A DNA stretch of 64,000 bases. Source: Capitella teleta. Taxonomy: Eukaryota; Annelida; Polychaeta; Capitellidae. The notes beneath the pieces were generated by a model. It was not told the origin of the DNA, made no database searches, and was given only the letters and a program-made list of their open reading frames with translations. Of this stretch, positions 9,639 to 23,100 are shown one piece after another. Positions within the stretch are counted from its first letter, which is position 1; every line of letters starts with the position of its first letter. The stretch covers positions 294,476 to 358,475 of the forward strand of contig KB292771.1 of NCBI GenBank assembly GCA_000328365.1, written 5' to 3'. The translations under genes and the position numbers were made by a program.

Positions 9639-12600
9639 TTGACTGCAGCTCACCTCCTTTCCTCTGTCCATCTCTGTTGCACTTCCCCTGTGAGCTATTT
9701 CTATACAAACTCACATCATTTCTATGAAAACTATTTTTTGGTCCCTTGGAAATGCACCGAATGTGGGTGTATTCTTGATATCAGCCGCACTACATCGCAT
9801 ACAGGTGCAGCCAACACACCCTCATTATATTGTACTTCTGAATGATTTAATTCGCCCTTGATCCAGCAAATTTAGGCTTTTGGAATTTTTCTAATAATTT
9901 ATGCATCAAAATTCTATTCGAGTTTTTCTTTTGTTTTGACTAACATTTATAATTCAGTGAATTTTAAATATTATAAACTGGTAGAATAATAATATCTACC
10001 TGCACATACAAGACTTCTAGTTATTAATGTAAATTACATGGCTATAAAACGAAACATTATTGTTATGATTCTGGGGTTTTGTACACTTTAAAAGCGGTGT
10101 AACTGAGGTTAACTACCTCTGATCGTACTCATGTATGATGCTATTAACAAAAAGATGATGTGCTGAAAAACAGCTGAAAATACTCGCTTATTTGGCCTGT
10201 GTACCCCTGAAATACTTACTGTCGATTTTTCCTTTACGTGCCTCATCATTTAACTCTTTCTGACACCCAGCCATTCGTCTCTCTGGCTTTTATCTGCAGT
10301 CACACAAATTTCACTTGTAATTAATGACAAACTCTTCTTCATTCCAAAGTGTTTTAAAAGTCACTCTGTATGAATTTCTCCATAATTTTGCACATTTTAT
10401 ATTTTCAATCTTGATTTCATTTGCAGGATCTAAATGCCAGAGTGCCATTGCTGCAGATAATCAACAATGTGTTCAACATCCTTCATTAATATACATTTCC
10501 ATAAGTTAGGAATATTCATGAGTGGTCATTTTAATTGATCTCAATGCCCACTCCTCCCCACAAACTGCTTCTGAGTATGCGTTCTATTTTTATACTTAAT
10601 TTAATCTTATCGTTCGCTTATCAGTGACGTTATCCGCAGTTGAAGGATGATAATCTAGAGAATTGGAAAATACTTTAGTGACTTCACAAGTTATGTTACT
10701 ATTCCACGCTTCAGGTTTTTACACATCTGTCTTATGTTACGGTTTTTCTGCTTGTGAGTACACGCAAAATTCTACATGTATAGGATGCGTGGCTACAGTG
10801 GAATCTTTTTATTTTAAAATGCTCAAATGCTGTGTGATAAAATCTTGCATCACATTCCAGCCTCTTGCATATCAAATGAAGAACAAAACAATTCAGAATT
10901 TCCCCTGAAATATCAAAAATATGCCTCATTTTCTCTTTAAGTTGATGTTGTTACTCAAAATTGAACAAAAATAATTATTGCCATATGCTTCTCCACTCAA
11001 TGTTGATATCAAGAAGAAGATTGCTGTTAGATATATATTATGTGTGATGTTTCGATGGGGTTTGCATCATATTTTAATGTTGGTGTTTTGTAATTTTTGT
11101 TTTATTCAAGTAATGCGTGTAGTAATGCGTGTTTGATTTCAGACTTATATTGGCAATGTTGATCATGGATTCATATATTTATTGAATAAAATTATTGTTG
11201 AACATTATTTTAACACAGTGGTTGGTGTTGGTTTTTTTTCTGAACCAATACATTTACTAATATTGACTTTGTTGGAAATTAGATTTTTCGAAATTGCGCG
11301 ACGCTGTGTTCGTGCACTAAGCAGCATCTTGGGTGTTTTTCAAGGTTATGTAAGCATCTCCTTTGGCATATGTAGGTCAGTTTAGGTCACCAAATAACTG
11401 TTATTTCTGACCTTGAATCTAGTAGAGGTCGTAAGCAATGAGACTCTTCTGTTTCCTCGTGAATCTCTGAATGAATCTGCTTTTCATCTTCAATTAAGGA
11501 CCAAACAACTCAAACTACTACATAACTATTTGCATATTTAATTCTAATTTTGCTTCATAGGTGGATATGACACAGCTCCACATTGATAACATGTTTTAAA
11601 CATATCAACCTCATGAAACATCTCAGGAATGGTGTAGATGCGCTTTCATTTATAACCTTTTCACACCCGAACCCCCTTCGACTCAAAAGCCACGCACCGC
11701 TGAATTTGTAAAGCAAGAACTCTCTCACGGAATTTTATGAATGAGAGCGATTTCAACCCGTCTCATTGAACGATGCTCATCGGAGGAAAGTCAACGATTC
11801 ACCTTTAGATAAAACTCTGGACTCGAGCATGCCCATAAGAACGAGCCGTGTACAAGAATACTTGATACTTGTACTCGAGTTGAAGTAGCTAACCCCCTCG
11901 AGATATACCATTTTCTTTTATTTTTATCATAAAGTTGAGAGCTTTAAGTTGAGAAATGTATGGCGTCACATTACTTTATTGCTGTCTTATAATTCAGGGA
12001 CTGATTTAAATTCCTTTGTACCTGAGTGTTATATACAGCGTATACCTATTATATACAAGTATACATAAGCAGAGAATACACAAGTAACATCACGTGTAGA
12101 CTTCATCATAATAACTGCCCTCCTCATGACCTCCTCATGACCTCCATTGAGAAAGCAGGATAAAAGAAATGCTCATCAGAATATAATATGATTGCATATA
12201 TAGTTAACCCGGTGCGTGAGATAATGATATAAATATACCCTTCTACGTCATAATACTATACGAGGCTAGGGAGGGGTTGCTTTGACAACCAGTTCACATT
12301 TAATCACAAACAGAGTTAAAAGAAGCGTCTTTGGTGGTGGTCAACAACACGAGCCAAGCGTCAACATCTGTAAGTGTTTAGTGCCCTGCACAACTCGATG
12401 ATATAAACTTGAAAAATCAACACACCCTCCTCCTCCCGCTCCTCCCGTTCCTCCTCTTAGCCTCTGCTGCTGCCTCCCTCCCTCCCGCACACGTGGTCGA
12501 CATTCCTTCCCAGCATTCCGTGTAACATTCCGCCACAGAACTCTGATCATCAACGGAACAGAAGTTGATGCTGGAAACTTATCAGCCGCTGTTGCATGGT

Positions 12601-12698
12601 CATCGTCGTGTGATGTTCACTCAGGGTCAGAGGTCAAGGAGAAAACGTGAGGGATCAGAGACACGCACATGACCCAGAATGATGCGGCGAGGGCTGCT
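9639..12698. other. intergenic region, no supported gene
   Basis: AT-rich sequence with stop codons in all frames at high density. Open frames of 60-80 codons show no recognisable protein. Nothing else is supported. Confidence 0.5.
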
Positions 12699-12775
12699 AA
12701 ATATAACCCCGATGTTGAGAGGAAGGGAGATCCAGGGAGGAACAGCGAGCACATGGCGATCGGGAAGCGACCGAG
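12699..12775 (+). promoter_or_regulatory. candidate TATA promoter and first coding exon of an unidentified gene
   Basis: A TATA-like AATATAACC near 12700 lies about 53 bp upstream of an ATG at 12753. The frame reads MAIGKRPR and ends at a strong donor, AG/GTGAGT (12776). Spacing, start context and donor together look like a short first exon. No later exon can be assigned; a segment at 17474-17541 with an acceptor and donor would join in frame but matches nothing I know. Confidence 0.25.
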
Positions 12776-14764
12776 GTGAGTGAATAATTCACGCTGGATG
12801 ACGTCATGTTGAGAGCGAATATAATTGCAATTGGACCAGCGACAATTCTCCTTCCTCTGAATATTGCATGGGGCTTGTATTTACAGAATTATTATTATCA
12901 TCATTGCAATCCGCCGTTACATATATACATTGTGTGATTGTATCACGGATACAGTTCGTCCGGTGCGGTTCTAATCTCTTTTAATCTATGTGTGTCCTGC
13001 TTTGCTTGGATAAACATTACTAGAACTAAATTAGGGAACATATTGTTCGTGTTGGCACACAACATGCGTTAGAGAAGTCCGTCCGAATGCGCGTGAATGT
13101 TATGGCGTAGATATCCTGAAATCTGCTCATGCCAACATCAGCATTGACTGCAAATTCAATCAGCATTCAGACGTAATTATTGCATCGCTATGGGCGCAGG
13201 TATTACACGCCCAACGACAGAAGGCAAACAGTTTCTACACCTGCATGCATGTCCGCTGTTATATATATATAGGTCCCACTCATCCCACCTATATATACAA
13301 TGCGATACATTAATACATAATAAATTATCTTCTCATTTGCATGTATAGTGCCTTTAAGCCATTCATAGAGAGAGACGCCAAAGCTCATCTGATGTTGAGC
13401 AAAAAAAGATCAGGAATCACTTTTGCGTTCCAAACATTCTTCAATTTCTAAGCTTTTTCCTGTCTCCTTTTCTGCTCGCGACCTTCGCTCCCTCGGAGAC
13501 ACAACTTTTTATTTCCATCTGTGTGAAACACTTGCCAAGACTTTCCCATGTCCCTTCAACCTGCGGATTCAGCTCTTGGAGGGGGCGTGGTCGCTGGATT
13601 TGAACAAAATGTAACTTTTCTTCCTCGCTATCTATTGAGCCTTGACTATTTGGCCATGTCATCTGGCTATGTCATCATTGTACCCAATTTTTCCTCGGTA
13701 TATTACGACTGTGGTCGGGTGAGTTGACCCAACTATCTTAAGATCCCAGACTCATCTCGTGGCCTTCCTTAGCCCCATACAGTGTACATTTTGCAAGTAT
13801 CCAGTTACAGGCTTCTCCACCCGCTGTGTACATTACAACAGAGCGCGCCTGCCTATCATATTTCTCTCGTTCGAGATGTCACTGAAGAGTGACAGGAGAA
13901 GAGGGAGACGTGCAAGGTCCCTCATGTCCCTAGAGAGGCTTGGTTTTGGAGAGCAACGAGGCTTTCGTGTGATCCAGATGAAGAGAAAATATGAACACTG
14001 CAAATTGGGCTGAAATTGCTGCACGACAATAATGACATCAATTGGAAAATTGAGCCAGATGATATGCAATTGGGCATTGGGTCTGAATGATGTGAACTGC
14101 GTACCAGTGGGCCCTCTGTGCGACACACATGCACCGTGTCTGTTTTATTGTGATTAACATGATCACCAGCATGTGGATGAGTCAGCCAGTGCTGGATCGA
14201 TTTCATACAACCGTGCATGTCGCTGCTGGTTTAAGCAATGTTGTATTTTAATGCAAAATGCCTGCGATTTAGAGAGGTCGTTATATGCCATAACACAGCG
14301 AGAAGAAATAGCATGCAATCATAATACATCCTCTGTGTTTACAGAAGGCAATGGGTCCTTTGTGGCGAGGATACCTCCTGGCAGGGTAGAACCCTGTGGT
14401 GGCTGATTAGCCTCGTAACTGCAGCTGAGCGTCTCTGTCTCTGTGGCATCATTCGTGATCGTTGAGCATGTTTGCTGATGTTTTCTTGTGTTCACACGCG
14501 ATGGATGTTGGCCCATTCTTGTATCTGCTCTCCTCTGATTTATGACTAGCGTCAAGAGCTTTGGTCGAAGATAACTTGGTCTTTGTACACGTTGTGCGTT
14601 GAGTGTGCAGAAGCTAAATGGCCAGATAATGCCTCACTTTTGCAACAAAAAAAAGCTCTGTTCTTCATTTTCTATTTCTTTCGCTACTCCTTGTGTTCAG
14701 TTGCCGCTGTGCAGCATGATCGTAATAATTTGCAACCGTTCAGTCGTAAAACCGTGTGCAAGGG
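12776..14764. other. intergenic or intronic, nothing supported
   Basis: No gene recognised. One CRE palindrome TGACGTCA is at 12799-12806, just downstream of the candidate first exon. Confidence 0.45.
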
Positions 14765-15092
14765 GTTAAAAAAAAAGAAACTCCGTTTCCAGCACAGTCT
14801 TTAGTCTATTATGTAACATGTGTGTGGGAAAGAAGGGCTGAGGTGGTGACCCGATGGTCAGTGGATGCTGTGTTGGGCATCCGGACCTATTTGTTCTCAA
14901 GGCCAAGCAGCAATTGGGTGAGGGAACGGTTAAAAAAAAAGAAACTCCGTTTCCAGCACAGTCTTTAGTCTATTATGTAACATGTGTGTGGGAAAGAAGG
15001 GCTGAGGTGGTGACCCGATGGTCAGTGGATGCTGTGTTGGGCATCCGGACCTATTTGTTCTCAAGGCCAAGCAGCAATTGGGTGAGGGAACG
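14765..15092 (+). repeat. perfect 164-bp tandem duplication
   Basis: Two adjacent units, 14765-14928 and 14929-15092, appear identical base for base, each beginning GTTAAAAAAAAAGAAACTCC and ending GGTGAGGGAACG. Perfect identity means a very recent duplication or an assembly artefact. The unit matches no element I know. Confidence 0.9.
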
Positions 15093-16888
15093 AATGAGGG
15101 CTGACGGTTGTAGCAGGATTAATGTTCTGGCAGGTGGACGGTATACACTTCAGGTGATGTTTTACTTGGCATGATTGATAAGTGTTGCCTGCCTGTTGCA
15201 TGCATGTGTCATGGCCATGTCTTATGAGCCTGCTATGTGCAAAGGCAATGGTCGAGGCCTAGCGGGCTTTCTGTCATAATCTCGCATTCCTAGCGTGCCT
15301 GTATTCATTGTGTTGTACGTTTGCTGCACGGATTAAAGGTTTATCTGGGTCACTATCATGTCATGTGACTTCGCCACTGCGGACTTTGCCTCAGCACAGA
15401 GCCACACATAGCTGGGTCCCTTTAACTAGTTGTGTCGCTTAGACTGCCGTTTCCATTCGCCTCGACGTGCAGCAAAAGAACAGTTCTGTTGGAGATGGCG
15501 ACTGATAGACCGGTGGGTGTTTCCAACTTTCCACACCTAAACTTACTCTAAGCACTTTACATCTTGACAATCGAATTATTCGACATGGATTTGGCAGACA
15601 TCCGACCCGGATGCATGTAAAACCACGTGGTGTACTTATGTGGATGAAGCATTACGCATAATATATAGCACGTATTGTGCCGTATCACTCACTCTCTCGG
15701 CACATTCGTCGAATATTTGCAGCTAAGTAAAGTAGGTCGTTTTTTGTGTAGCTCTTTTTTATATAAGATTTGTCATTTAGTGCACTGTGTTAGCCTGCAG
15801 GTGTGTTTAACATATCCTGATGAGAACTTGCGAATCACAAGAGAGAAAGGAAAAAGTGAGCTTTGAGTCTGAGCCGGAGGTCAAACACGCAACAGAATAT
15901 TAGTGGTGGTTGGGTCGATGGACGTTCCATAATAATGCACTCTTGGCCTCAAACCCACAACGACACCGATCGTTAATCTATGTGTGTTATGCGTTCCAGA
16001 ACCAGGATATCTGAGTGGTGTAATATCTGAACACCAGACTTCTGCCTTTGGTATAACGATGCACACATGAATTAGTGATTCCGTTGGCCTTGACCTCGGT
16101 CCTGCGCGTGGGCATCCACCCTCACATTCGCCTCCTCATCTCCAGACGCAGCAGCAGCGTCAAATTGAACCCATGCAGCACCACCAGATGGGCACCGATA
16201 TGCGCACGCTCTGTGAGTTGGGGGGCATTTATGATCGTTTATAATGCGAGTAGAAAAACTGAAGCTCCGCAACATGCAATGCTAGTAGCTTGTACACGGG
16301 CCGCCTATCATTTAGCCATCGGCTACGGGGCTCCGTAATCGGGCGAAACGTGATCCCGTGCATGCGTCTTCAACAGGTTGCTTCTCCTTCATTCCGCTCT
16401 GGCGTTTTACTGCTCTCTGCTCCACGTGGCTCACCGTATCCGTGCCATAATCCTCCCTAGCCACAAAAAGGGGCGTGGCAGATCGACATGGACGCTCGAG
16501 CCTCCAGTACTCTGTATTGTATTAAACAACTGCCGGTCGCCATATGCAAAGATGGCGTCGGACTGCAATCATTTGTAATTGTACAATTTCGCCAGCGAGC
16601 AATTTGAATGACCGCAGACGGATGTATAATGCGCGGAAACGCCCGTATAATAGCCAGATAGCAATCGACTGCCATATTCATGCGCCCGATCTGCTCGGCT
16701 CTAAACGTGGATGCACATACAGGCACCGCCATATCGTGTGACAACCAGTCCACGTGCCGGACGCTGCTCCTACTCGTACTGAATTTGAATGTCGGTCGAG
16801 GGTTCTGCGGTGGACATACAGGGGCCCCCAGCCCACAATTAAATGCACTTTTCAATTCAACTGCAATAATTGTGAGCCCATTCCACAG

Positions 16889-16892
<4 letters not shown>
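15093..16892. other. intergenic, nothing supported
   Basis: Somewhat more GC-rich than its surroundings around 16080-16860, with several overlapping open frames of 60-150 codons but no recognisable domain. Confidence 0.45.

Positions 16893-16926
<34 letters not shown>
16893..16926 (+). repeat. poly(T) tract
   Basis: An uninterrupted run of 34 T. It may be the reverse-complement tail of a retroposed copy, although no parent sequence is recognisable on the left. Confidence 0.85.
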
Positions 16927-16928
<2 letters not shown>

Positions 16929-18506
16929 ATTTACATGCGGGTGAAGTTGAGAGCTCAGTGTATTTATATTGCATGCGCGGATGTGAGCAACCAGTGTTGC
17001 TGTGTCGGTCTACGCAGAAGGTGAGTTGGCATTCGGTCTATAACACATTACGTCTATGACTCTATGGATGTTGACTCGTCTATACTTATTACATATCTAT
17101 GGATCGTTGTTTCGCAGCCATGTCGCGCCGCCCACTTTCCGTTCAGCCAGACATTTCAGTTTAGAATTCATAGGATGGATTCCATGTGGCATGTGATGAT
17201 GTGTGCTAAGCATATCTTGGTGTCTATTTGAAACATCTTCTTCTCTTCATATGGCGTCCTTCGAATAAAATCGATGACATGGAGATATACATAAATTGAG
17301 AGAGTGCATTTTTCCCTTTCTTCATCTTTTCTTCTCTTCATTCTTTGCATTCCTCAACATCATCGGAGCATCTCCATTACTGTCTTATAAATTCTCACCC
17401 CTCCCGTCTCATCTCATTCTCTCACTCTGTCTCATCTCTTCTCATCGATGACAACTTTGTGTCTGGTATACAGTGCTGTACCGAGGAGGATGTTGCAGCA
17501 CGGATCATCGTCGTATTCGGGGGTGACAGTGGACCTTTTAGGTAGTATGCGGAATGAGACTCTATTCAAGAGAAAGGGGGCGGAGTTTTCTCACATGGGG
17601 GCGCACTCGCTGAAGCCCGCATCGTGGGGCGTTAAAGTTGCCGTTCAGCCGGCGAAAGCGTTCGCTTTAAGCGTTTACAGTTAGTAATTGTGTCCACTAA
17701 CAGACCTGTCACCCAACGACGCCGAAACACGCTGAAGATCCGACAAGTAAGTTGCGGTAATCTCTGTCGATGTGTGCTTCTTCCGGCGAGCGATAAATGG
17801 GCGTTTTTTCTTCCATGCTCGATTAGATAGGCCTCTTGAGTCCCTAAAACACGCGCACTGCATCCTGAGGAGAAGCAGATGCATTCAGCAGCACAAGTGT
17901 AGTCATTCGGCCCGCTTAGAACGTGTGTGTGTGCAGCACGGAGCCACGCACGCAGCACAGACTATTGCAACACCCTGTATATAGCTGAGCATCGTGAGAT
18001 CAGAGGCTGTAAACGTCTCATCTTATCACATCTTCACCCTTGAGAGGAATCTCCACAGTCATGATTGGAGACCCCCCTCCCCTGTTGAATATGCAAATTA
18101 GACATCTTCTCAGTGACGTCACCGACAGTCAATGAGTGTACTCCGTTGGCCCAACATTGGAGAGTACATGCTTGTAATTGCATGATCTCACGGCGATCGC
18201 ATTCCTGGACAAGTGAACCGACATCTCCTTGACTTGTACTTTGCCTGCTGATATCACATAATGGACAGGACGTACGTATGCCTACAGATCCAATTGTGCA
18301 AATACTGTTGAACCTAACACTTTGAATGCTAATGATTATAACCTTATAGCACAGCAGTTCCGTTGAATTACGAGGGAAATCTCTGGTATACGGATACCAG
18401 TTGTTACATAACAGGCACCTGACGTGCCGCATGTGGTCAGAGCGTGTTGCACCTTGTTCTTGCACAGATGTCGGTCTTGATTGATGATCTGTTATATCTA
18501 ATGCTA
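16927..18506. other. intergenic, weak exon-like segments only
   Basis: A segment at 17474-17541 is bounded by TATACAG and a GTAGTA donor, and a GACAA/GTAAGT donor lies near 17742. Neither encodes a recognised protein. A 185-codon minus-strand open frame (18034-18591) runs into the TTAA element and looks fortuitous. A CRE palindrome is at 18114-18121. Confidence 0.4.
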
Positions 18507-19218
18507 TTAAAGGGAGGGAGAACTGGTTGAAAATGGACTTTGAGTCGTTATTTGATGCACCAAAAATGATTCTTATGCCTGGCCCACACAAGGAATATCA
18601 TCGCTAACGATTTCGCGGGAGATATAATGCTAATTAGGCGTGACGTCAGTCGCTGTGATGAAACACCGAGTTCCCCATCTTTTACAATGGGCCTCGTCAT
18701 ATCACCGTGTCCTGCGACTAAACCCCTTAATATTTTTTTATTTTCTTTTCGGAAATAGATAGAATAATCATTTTGCCACCAGTCAGGCGCAAACAAAAAA
18801 TATTTTTCGCTATTTTTCTTATTTTAACAAGCGATTTTCTAGGACACCTACCATGTTTCTCATCCTGAAACAGTAAAAAGGTCAGCCAGAGTGCACCACG
18901 CATGCGCTTTCGTTTCGTAAACAACAAAGATGTCCTTTTATGGCGAAGATGCTCTGCTCTGATTGGCTGAAATCGATAGCTTCACGAGGGGAACGGGACC
19001 AATCAGCCATCAGCCAAACCAAGCCATCAGCTGACGTTTGCCTCCTATACTTCGCAATGGAAGCCATTCTCCCATAGGCGCAATGCTAACCCCGATATTC
19101 GGAATGCATTATTTCCTTACGCTTGCATCCCGGCAGGGTGTTCTTGGCACGGAATGCTATCAATTGGTGTTATGAGTCAATAGAACATCACTTAAAATTT
19201 AGTTCCCCATCCCTTTAA
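18507..19218. mobile_element. TTAA-flanked non-autonomous DNA transposon (copy 3, complete)
   Basis: Exactly 712 bp including both TTAA ends, the same length as copy 2 at 3880-4591 and differing at only a few percent of sites. It has the same imperfect terminal repeat (TTAAAGGGAGGGAGAACT at the left) and the same CRE palindrome, here at 18641-18648. It has no coding capacity. Confidence 0.88.
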
Positions 19219-19758
19219 GGTATCTTTAATCTTGCAATGATAGAGTCGCGTTTTCCTCGTGTTATGGTTGGTGCACAGTTAGGCTGCTTCTTGAGGAATT
19301 CTTCAGTTTCATTCGAGCCTTTTAGGTGAATATAAAATCTTTTATAATTGAGCAGTGAAGGTTGGGCATTAAAATGCAGTTTACACCATGACCTTCGTTT
19401 GAGTGTCCTTGACCCTTTAAGTCACCGAAGCGAGGGTTTAACAGTTTAACTTAATGTAAAGCCCTTGTCGACTTGGCCCTCAACTCTCTCCAGTTTGTTT
19501 GCTTTAAATCTGTTGCAGAGTTAGTTTCTCATCAGTTTTGTATGATGTGTGGAATGGTTCACTGTCGTTCTTTGACCCGAGGTCGACTCACATGTAAAAC
19601 TGGCATAAAACTCTGGTTTCTTTTGCTTAGCCTATGATGTGTTGCCATGGTAACTGTTTGAAGTAAATCTGAGCGAATGGCCCGGCGTTATCTTGTGTGG
19701 AAAGCAGTCAGCTCGATAATGACTACTCTTCCAAAAGCTTCTACGCTACTGTGAGATA
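19219..19758. other. intergenic, nothing supported
   Basis: No exon, RNA gene or repeat recognised. Confidence 0.4.
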
Positions 19759-20192
19759 CGTTATGATTTGTTGTGCGTTGTAAATGGGACTGTTATCTTG
19801 TTATCCTGCGAGGACTTTCGGAACAGGCAAAGACTGGTACTCCGTGTTTGCTATCGACTTATCTCTATAACAACTCTAATCCAAGCATTTAATGGAGTCT
19901 TGGGTTCTCATACGCAGTTCTGTGGCTTCTTATCCAGTTACGTAACTGTGCTTATCTTGCCGCGAAAGCTCAAGATTTCTGTGCAAATAACTAAAAACTT
20001 GCTTACCCGCGGCAAGGCATCTGAATCATAACGTTTCTAGAAATCATAACGTTTTATTTGAGGTTGTCCATAACGTTCTTTGTTGTGATGAATCATAACG
20101 CACCTTGTGAAAATTTCTCATAACGGTCTCAATCAGCTTTGTACGTTATGAATGCTCAGGGAACTAAATCGTAAATGTCAAGCGTCATAACG
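19759..20192. repeat. TCATAACG motif cluster C
   Basis: Forward TCATAACG at 20026, 20044, 20093, 20118 and 20185, CCATAACG at 20068, and reverse CGTTATGA at 19759 and 20144. The last forward copy is followed by CTCGAGGAATAGAT, which contains, in inverted form, the ATCTATTCC that follows the motif in the pogo remnant at 325-345. This supports a common transposon origin. Confidence 0.7.
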
Positions 20193-23100
20193 TTCTCGAG
20201 GAATAGATGCATTTTAAGCGCGTGTATGCAAATCAATAGGTATTCTAGTAACATGGAGCATTAGTGGCTGTATCTATAGTGTTGATATAGTATCATAGGG
20301 GAATAGCGTTCCGAAGATGTCTCCGCTGCACTGCTTCTTACAGAAGTATTACTTTGTAGTTGGTACTATAGCCTACAACCCTACATCTGAGTACATGTAC
20401 CTGTGCACAAGTATTTTGTTACATTGTTATCTGCCGATGCATAATTCTGCAGAACCCCTCGCTAGCCAGAGCTATGCATGATCATTGCGGCTGAACAATG
20501 TTCTGAAGTTAACCCATAATCGCCCACCGGCGAGCCATGCATCATATCTCAGCGGTGTGACATTCTCGCTTTTGGACCTAGTCTCTTGGCCAAAGACATT
20601 TTTCACATGCTAAAAGGTCAGCAAAGGTCGTGTCCTCGTCACAGTCAGGGTGTCTGTAAGAAGAGAGGAGATTTTATCCGACCTCAAAAGACATTTGAGT
20701 GCACTCGAAATCATCGCTTGTGACACAGGGGAGGCTCAAACACCTTTGCTATCGGTGGCGTTGTTTGCAACCCTCATTCAAATAACTGGTTAATATTGTT
20801 ACATTCACTGTGTGTTGAAATTACACTTGAGTTCGATTATAGACTTCTTGGAAACTTTACTTTTGCCATGCTTCGGTGGTGTTGGAATACTTGCAAAATC
20901 TTGCGCATAATAATTCGACTTTGAAGAGAAAAAAAAAAAAAAAAAAAAAGAATCGTAAAACTTTCGTCAGAGCTGTTACATCGGGTTATGTCAAGTAAGC
21001 GAGTTGGAAAGAGAGGAAAAATCGTTTTCATTCATGGAATTTTTCTCTTGCGATCCTTTTAAACTAAACATGAAATTGATACAGTAACTGATGGCGGACA
21101 TCTACTTGTAGCCTGAGGCGGCGTGCATCAAACGCCTCGTCATTGGGCGACATTCGTTTTATGAATCTTACATTAATTGCTTCTTTGAGTAAAGCCGCCT
21201 CTGCTAAGCGGTTAAGCGCGATAATCAAAAGACTCTTGTTGTGGCGGTGGGCGTGGAATGCTTTTAATGCGACACTAAACCGGAGTTTATCGCGGAAATA
21301 AAAACTGATTCTTGATCTCCGAGTCGTAAATCAATTTCAACAAGGTGGTCGACGTTGTGATTAGCACAGTCCAGGTGGATTACTACCCCGGCGAGGGGCT
21401 CAGTCCAAACCCAGTGATCATCCGAATCGCTGGAAGCAATCCTGCTTAAACTTCAAACAAAACCCTAATTGCAGGGCAAGTGCCGGCCACCATCCTCTGT
21501 GGTGGGGCCTGGGGCCACCCTGGATGTTCCCACAACCCCTGCGCACCCCGGTTGCAACTCAGCTATCGCTTCCTGATCAGTTCATTTCGTGTATCACATG
21601 ACGGTCGCGTGGCGCTTCGTGCTGCATTTGCAGACGCTAACCTCGGTGACGAAGCCTTCAATTAGACACCTTTTGAGACGCGGTGTGTGTGACTCCGCCT
21701 CCCTCCCACTCCACATCCTCATCCCATTATTCACACCTGAGAAACAGCGAAATTATCCTATTCTGCGGTTTTTTATTTCACAAAAGCGAAATCTGCGAAT
21801 GTACTGCTTTTCGATTTTAATCCCTGAAATTTGAACATTGCTTCCCGTTTCTGATGTGGTTTCCATTGACGCTTCAGAGCATCTCCACGCGTTTCGCATT
21901 GTCCACGCTTCTTTAATGACACGTTTTTACGGGTGATTAATCGATATAACAACCGCTTTTATGCTTCCATCATTCGCTGGAGTGATTTCTCTCCTTTTCT
22001 TCAGGTTCAAATTCAAGCACGTGCTTCTCCAAACAATTGACCCGGGCTGATTGCATTTTGTTGCCAAGGGAAACAAACATTTATTAATTGAGGAGAAGAC
22101 ACGGCCGAGGGCAGTCGTGCCACGTGGTCCTTGTGGGGTGGCCGTGTTTTGATTGCGCCCCTATCTCCTGGGGGGTCCGTAAGTGTGATGATTATTTGTG
22201 TTGATGTTCCGGGCACTTCGCGCCCTATCGCCGCCCGACCACCCTCTTCCACCCCGTTTGATCTCCAGCCATTTCCCGGCAGTACCCCCTCCCTCCTCCC
22301 AATCGCACCTACACTCGTCCATTCTTCAAGAAAATTCAACCTGAGTATTTCTTTTCTTTTCTTTTTTTCACATGAAAAAGTTTTACTTGAATATAAATTG
22401 AAATTGCGCGGCTGAAAAATGCGAGGGGCTTTGAAATGCGATATTCATCGAGAAGCCTTTCAAAGCTAATTGATGTTTATAATTCAATGCGATGAAAAGC
22501 CCAGACTGCCACCCGTTGAAAAGCCTGAAGACAACTTCTATGGTATAGCAATGCTTAGCTGAGCAATTAATAATGTAGCCACCTGACAGATCACAATCTT
22601 GACGGCGGATTACTGCCTCATGGCGCCTGATGTAGCGTCGATTGCTATATATTGTCTCACTCAATATTGAGGTACAGTCACGCGCAATCATGTCGATCAG
22701 TCTGTGCTAAAAGCCGCTAATGGAAACCTATCTTTATTCATCTTCCTTCAAACTTTTAATTGAGAGCTATTCGACGTTTCGTCTTCTTTTTCTTTTGCTT
22801 CTCCCGTTTCGCGTGTTCTGCCTCATTGACAATGTCCAGCACTGACCACTACCTGTTGGAATTTCATGCGGTCAAGTGACCGCTGCAACTGGACACGCCG
22901 TGAGGCTCTTCAGTCTGAGACGTTTATGCTTTACGGAGCTCCCTCATCCATCATCGTCTCAGCCTCCTCCTCTGCTCTGCGACAGAAATTCGAGTCTTCA
23001 TAAATCACGGAATCTTGTCTCGGGTTGTTTCGCTCGCCTCATCTGTCGGCTGTCGTTCACTGCCTCCACCTCCTCTTCAACCTCCTCCTCCACCTCCTCT

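Noticed and set aside
16457-16930. 157-codon open frame beginning with poly-Lys
   Set aside because: It starts in the poly(T) tract read backwards and encodes no recognisable protein.
18034-18591. 185-codon open frame on the minus strand
   Set aside because: Its first part lies in the TTAA element and the rest has no domain, start context or splice logic; it looks fortuitous.
21259-21450. Minus-strand open frame containing SDSDDHWVWTEPLAGVVIHL
   Set aside because: It looks protein-like, but it is under 65 codons, has no convincing donor and matches no family I know.
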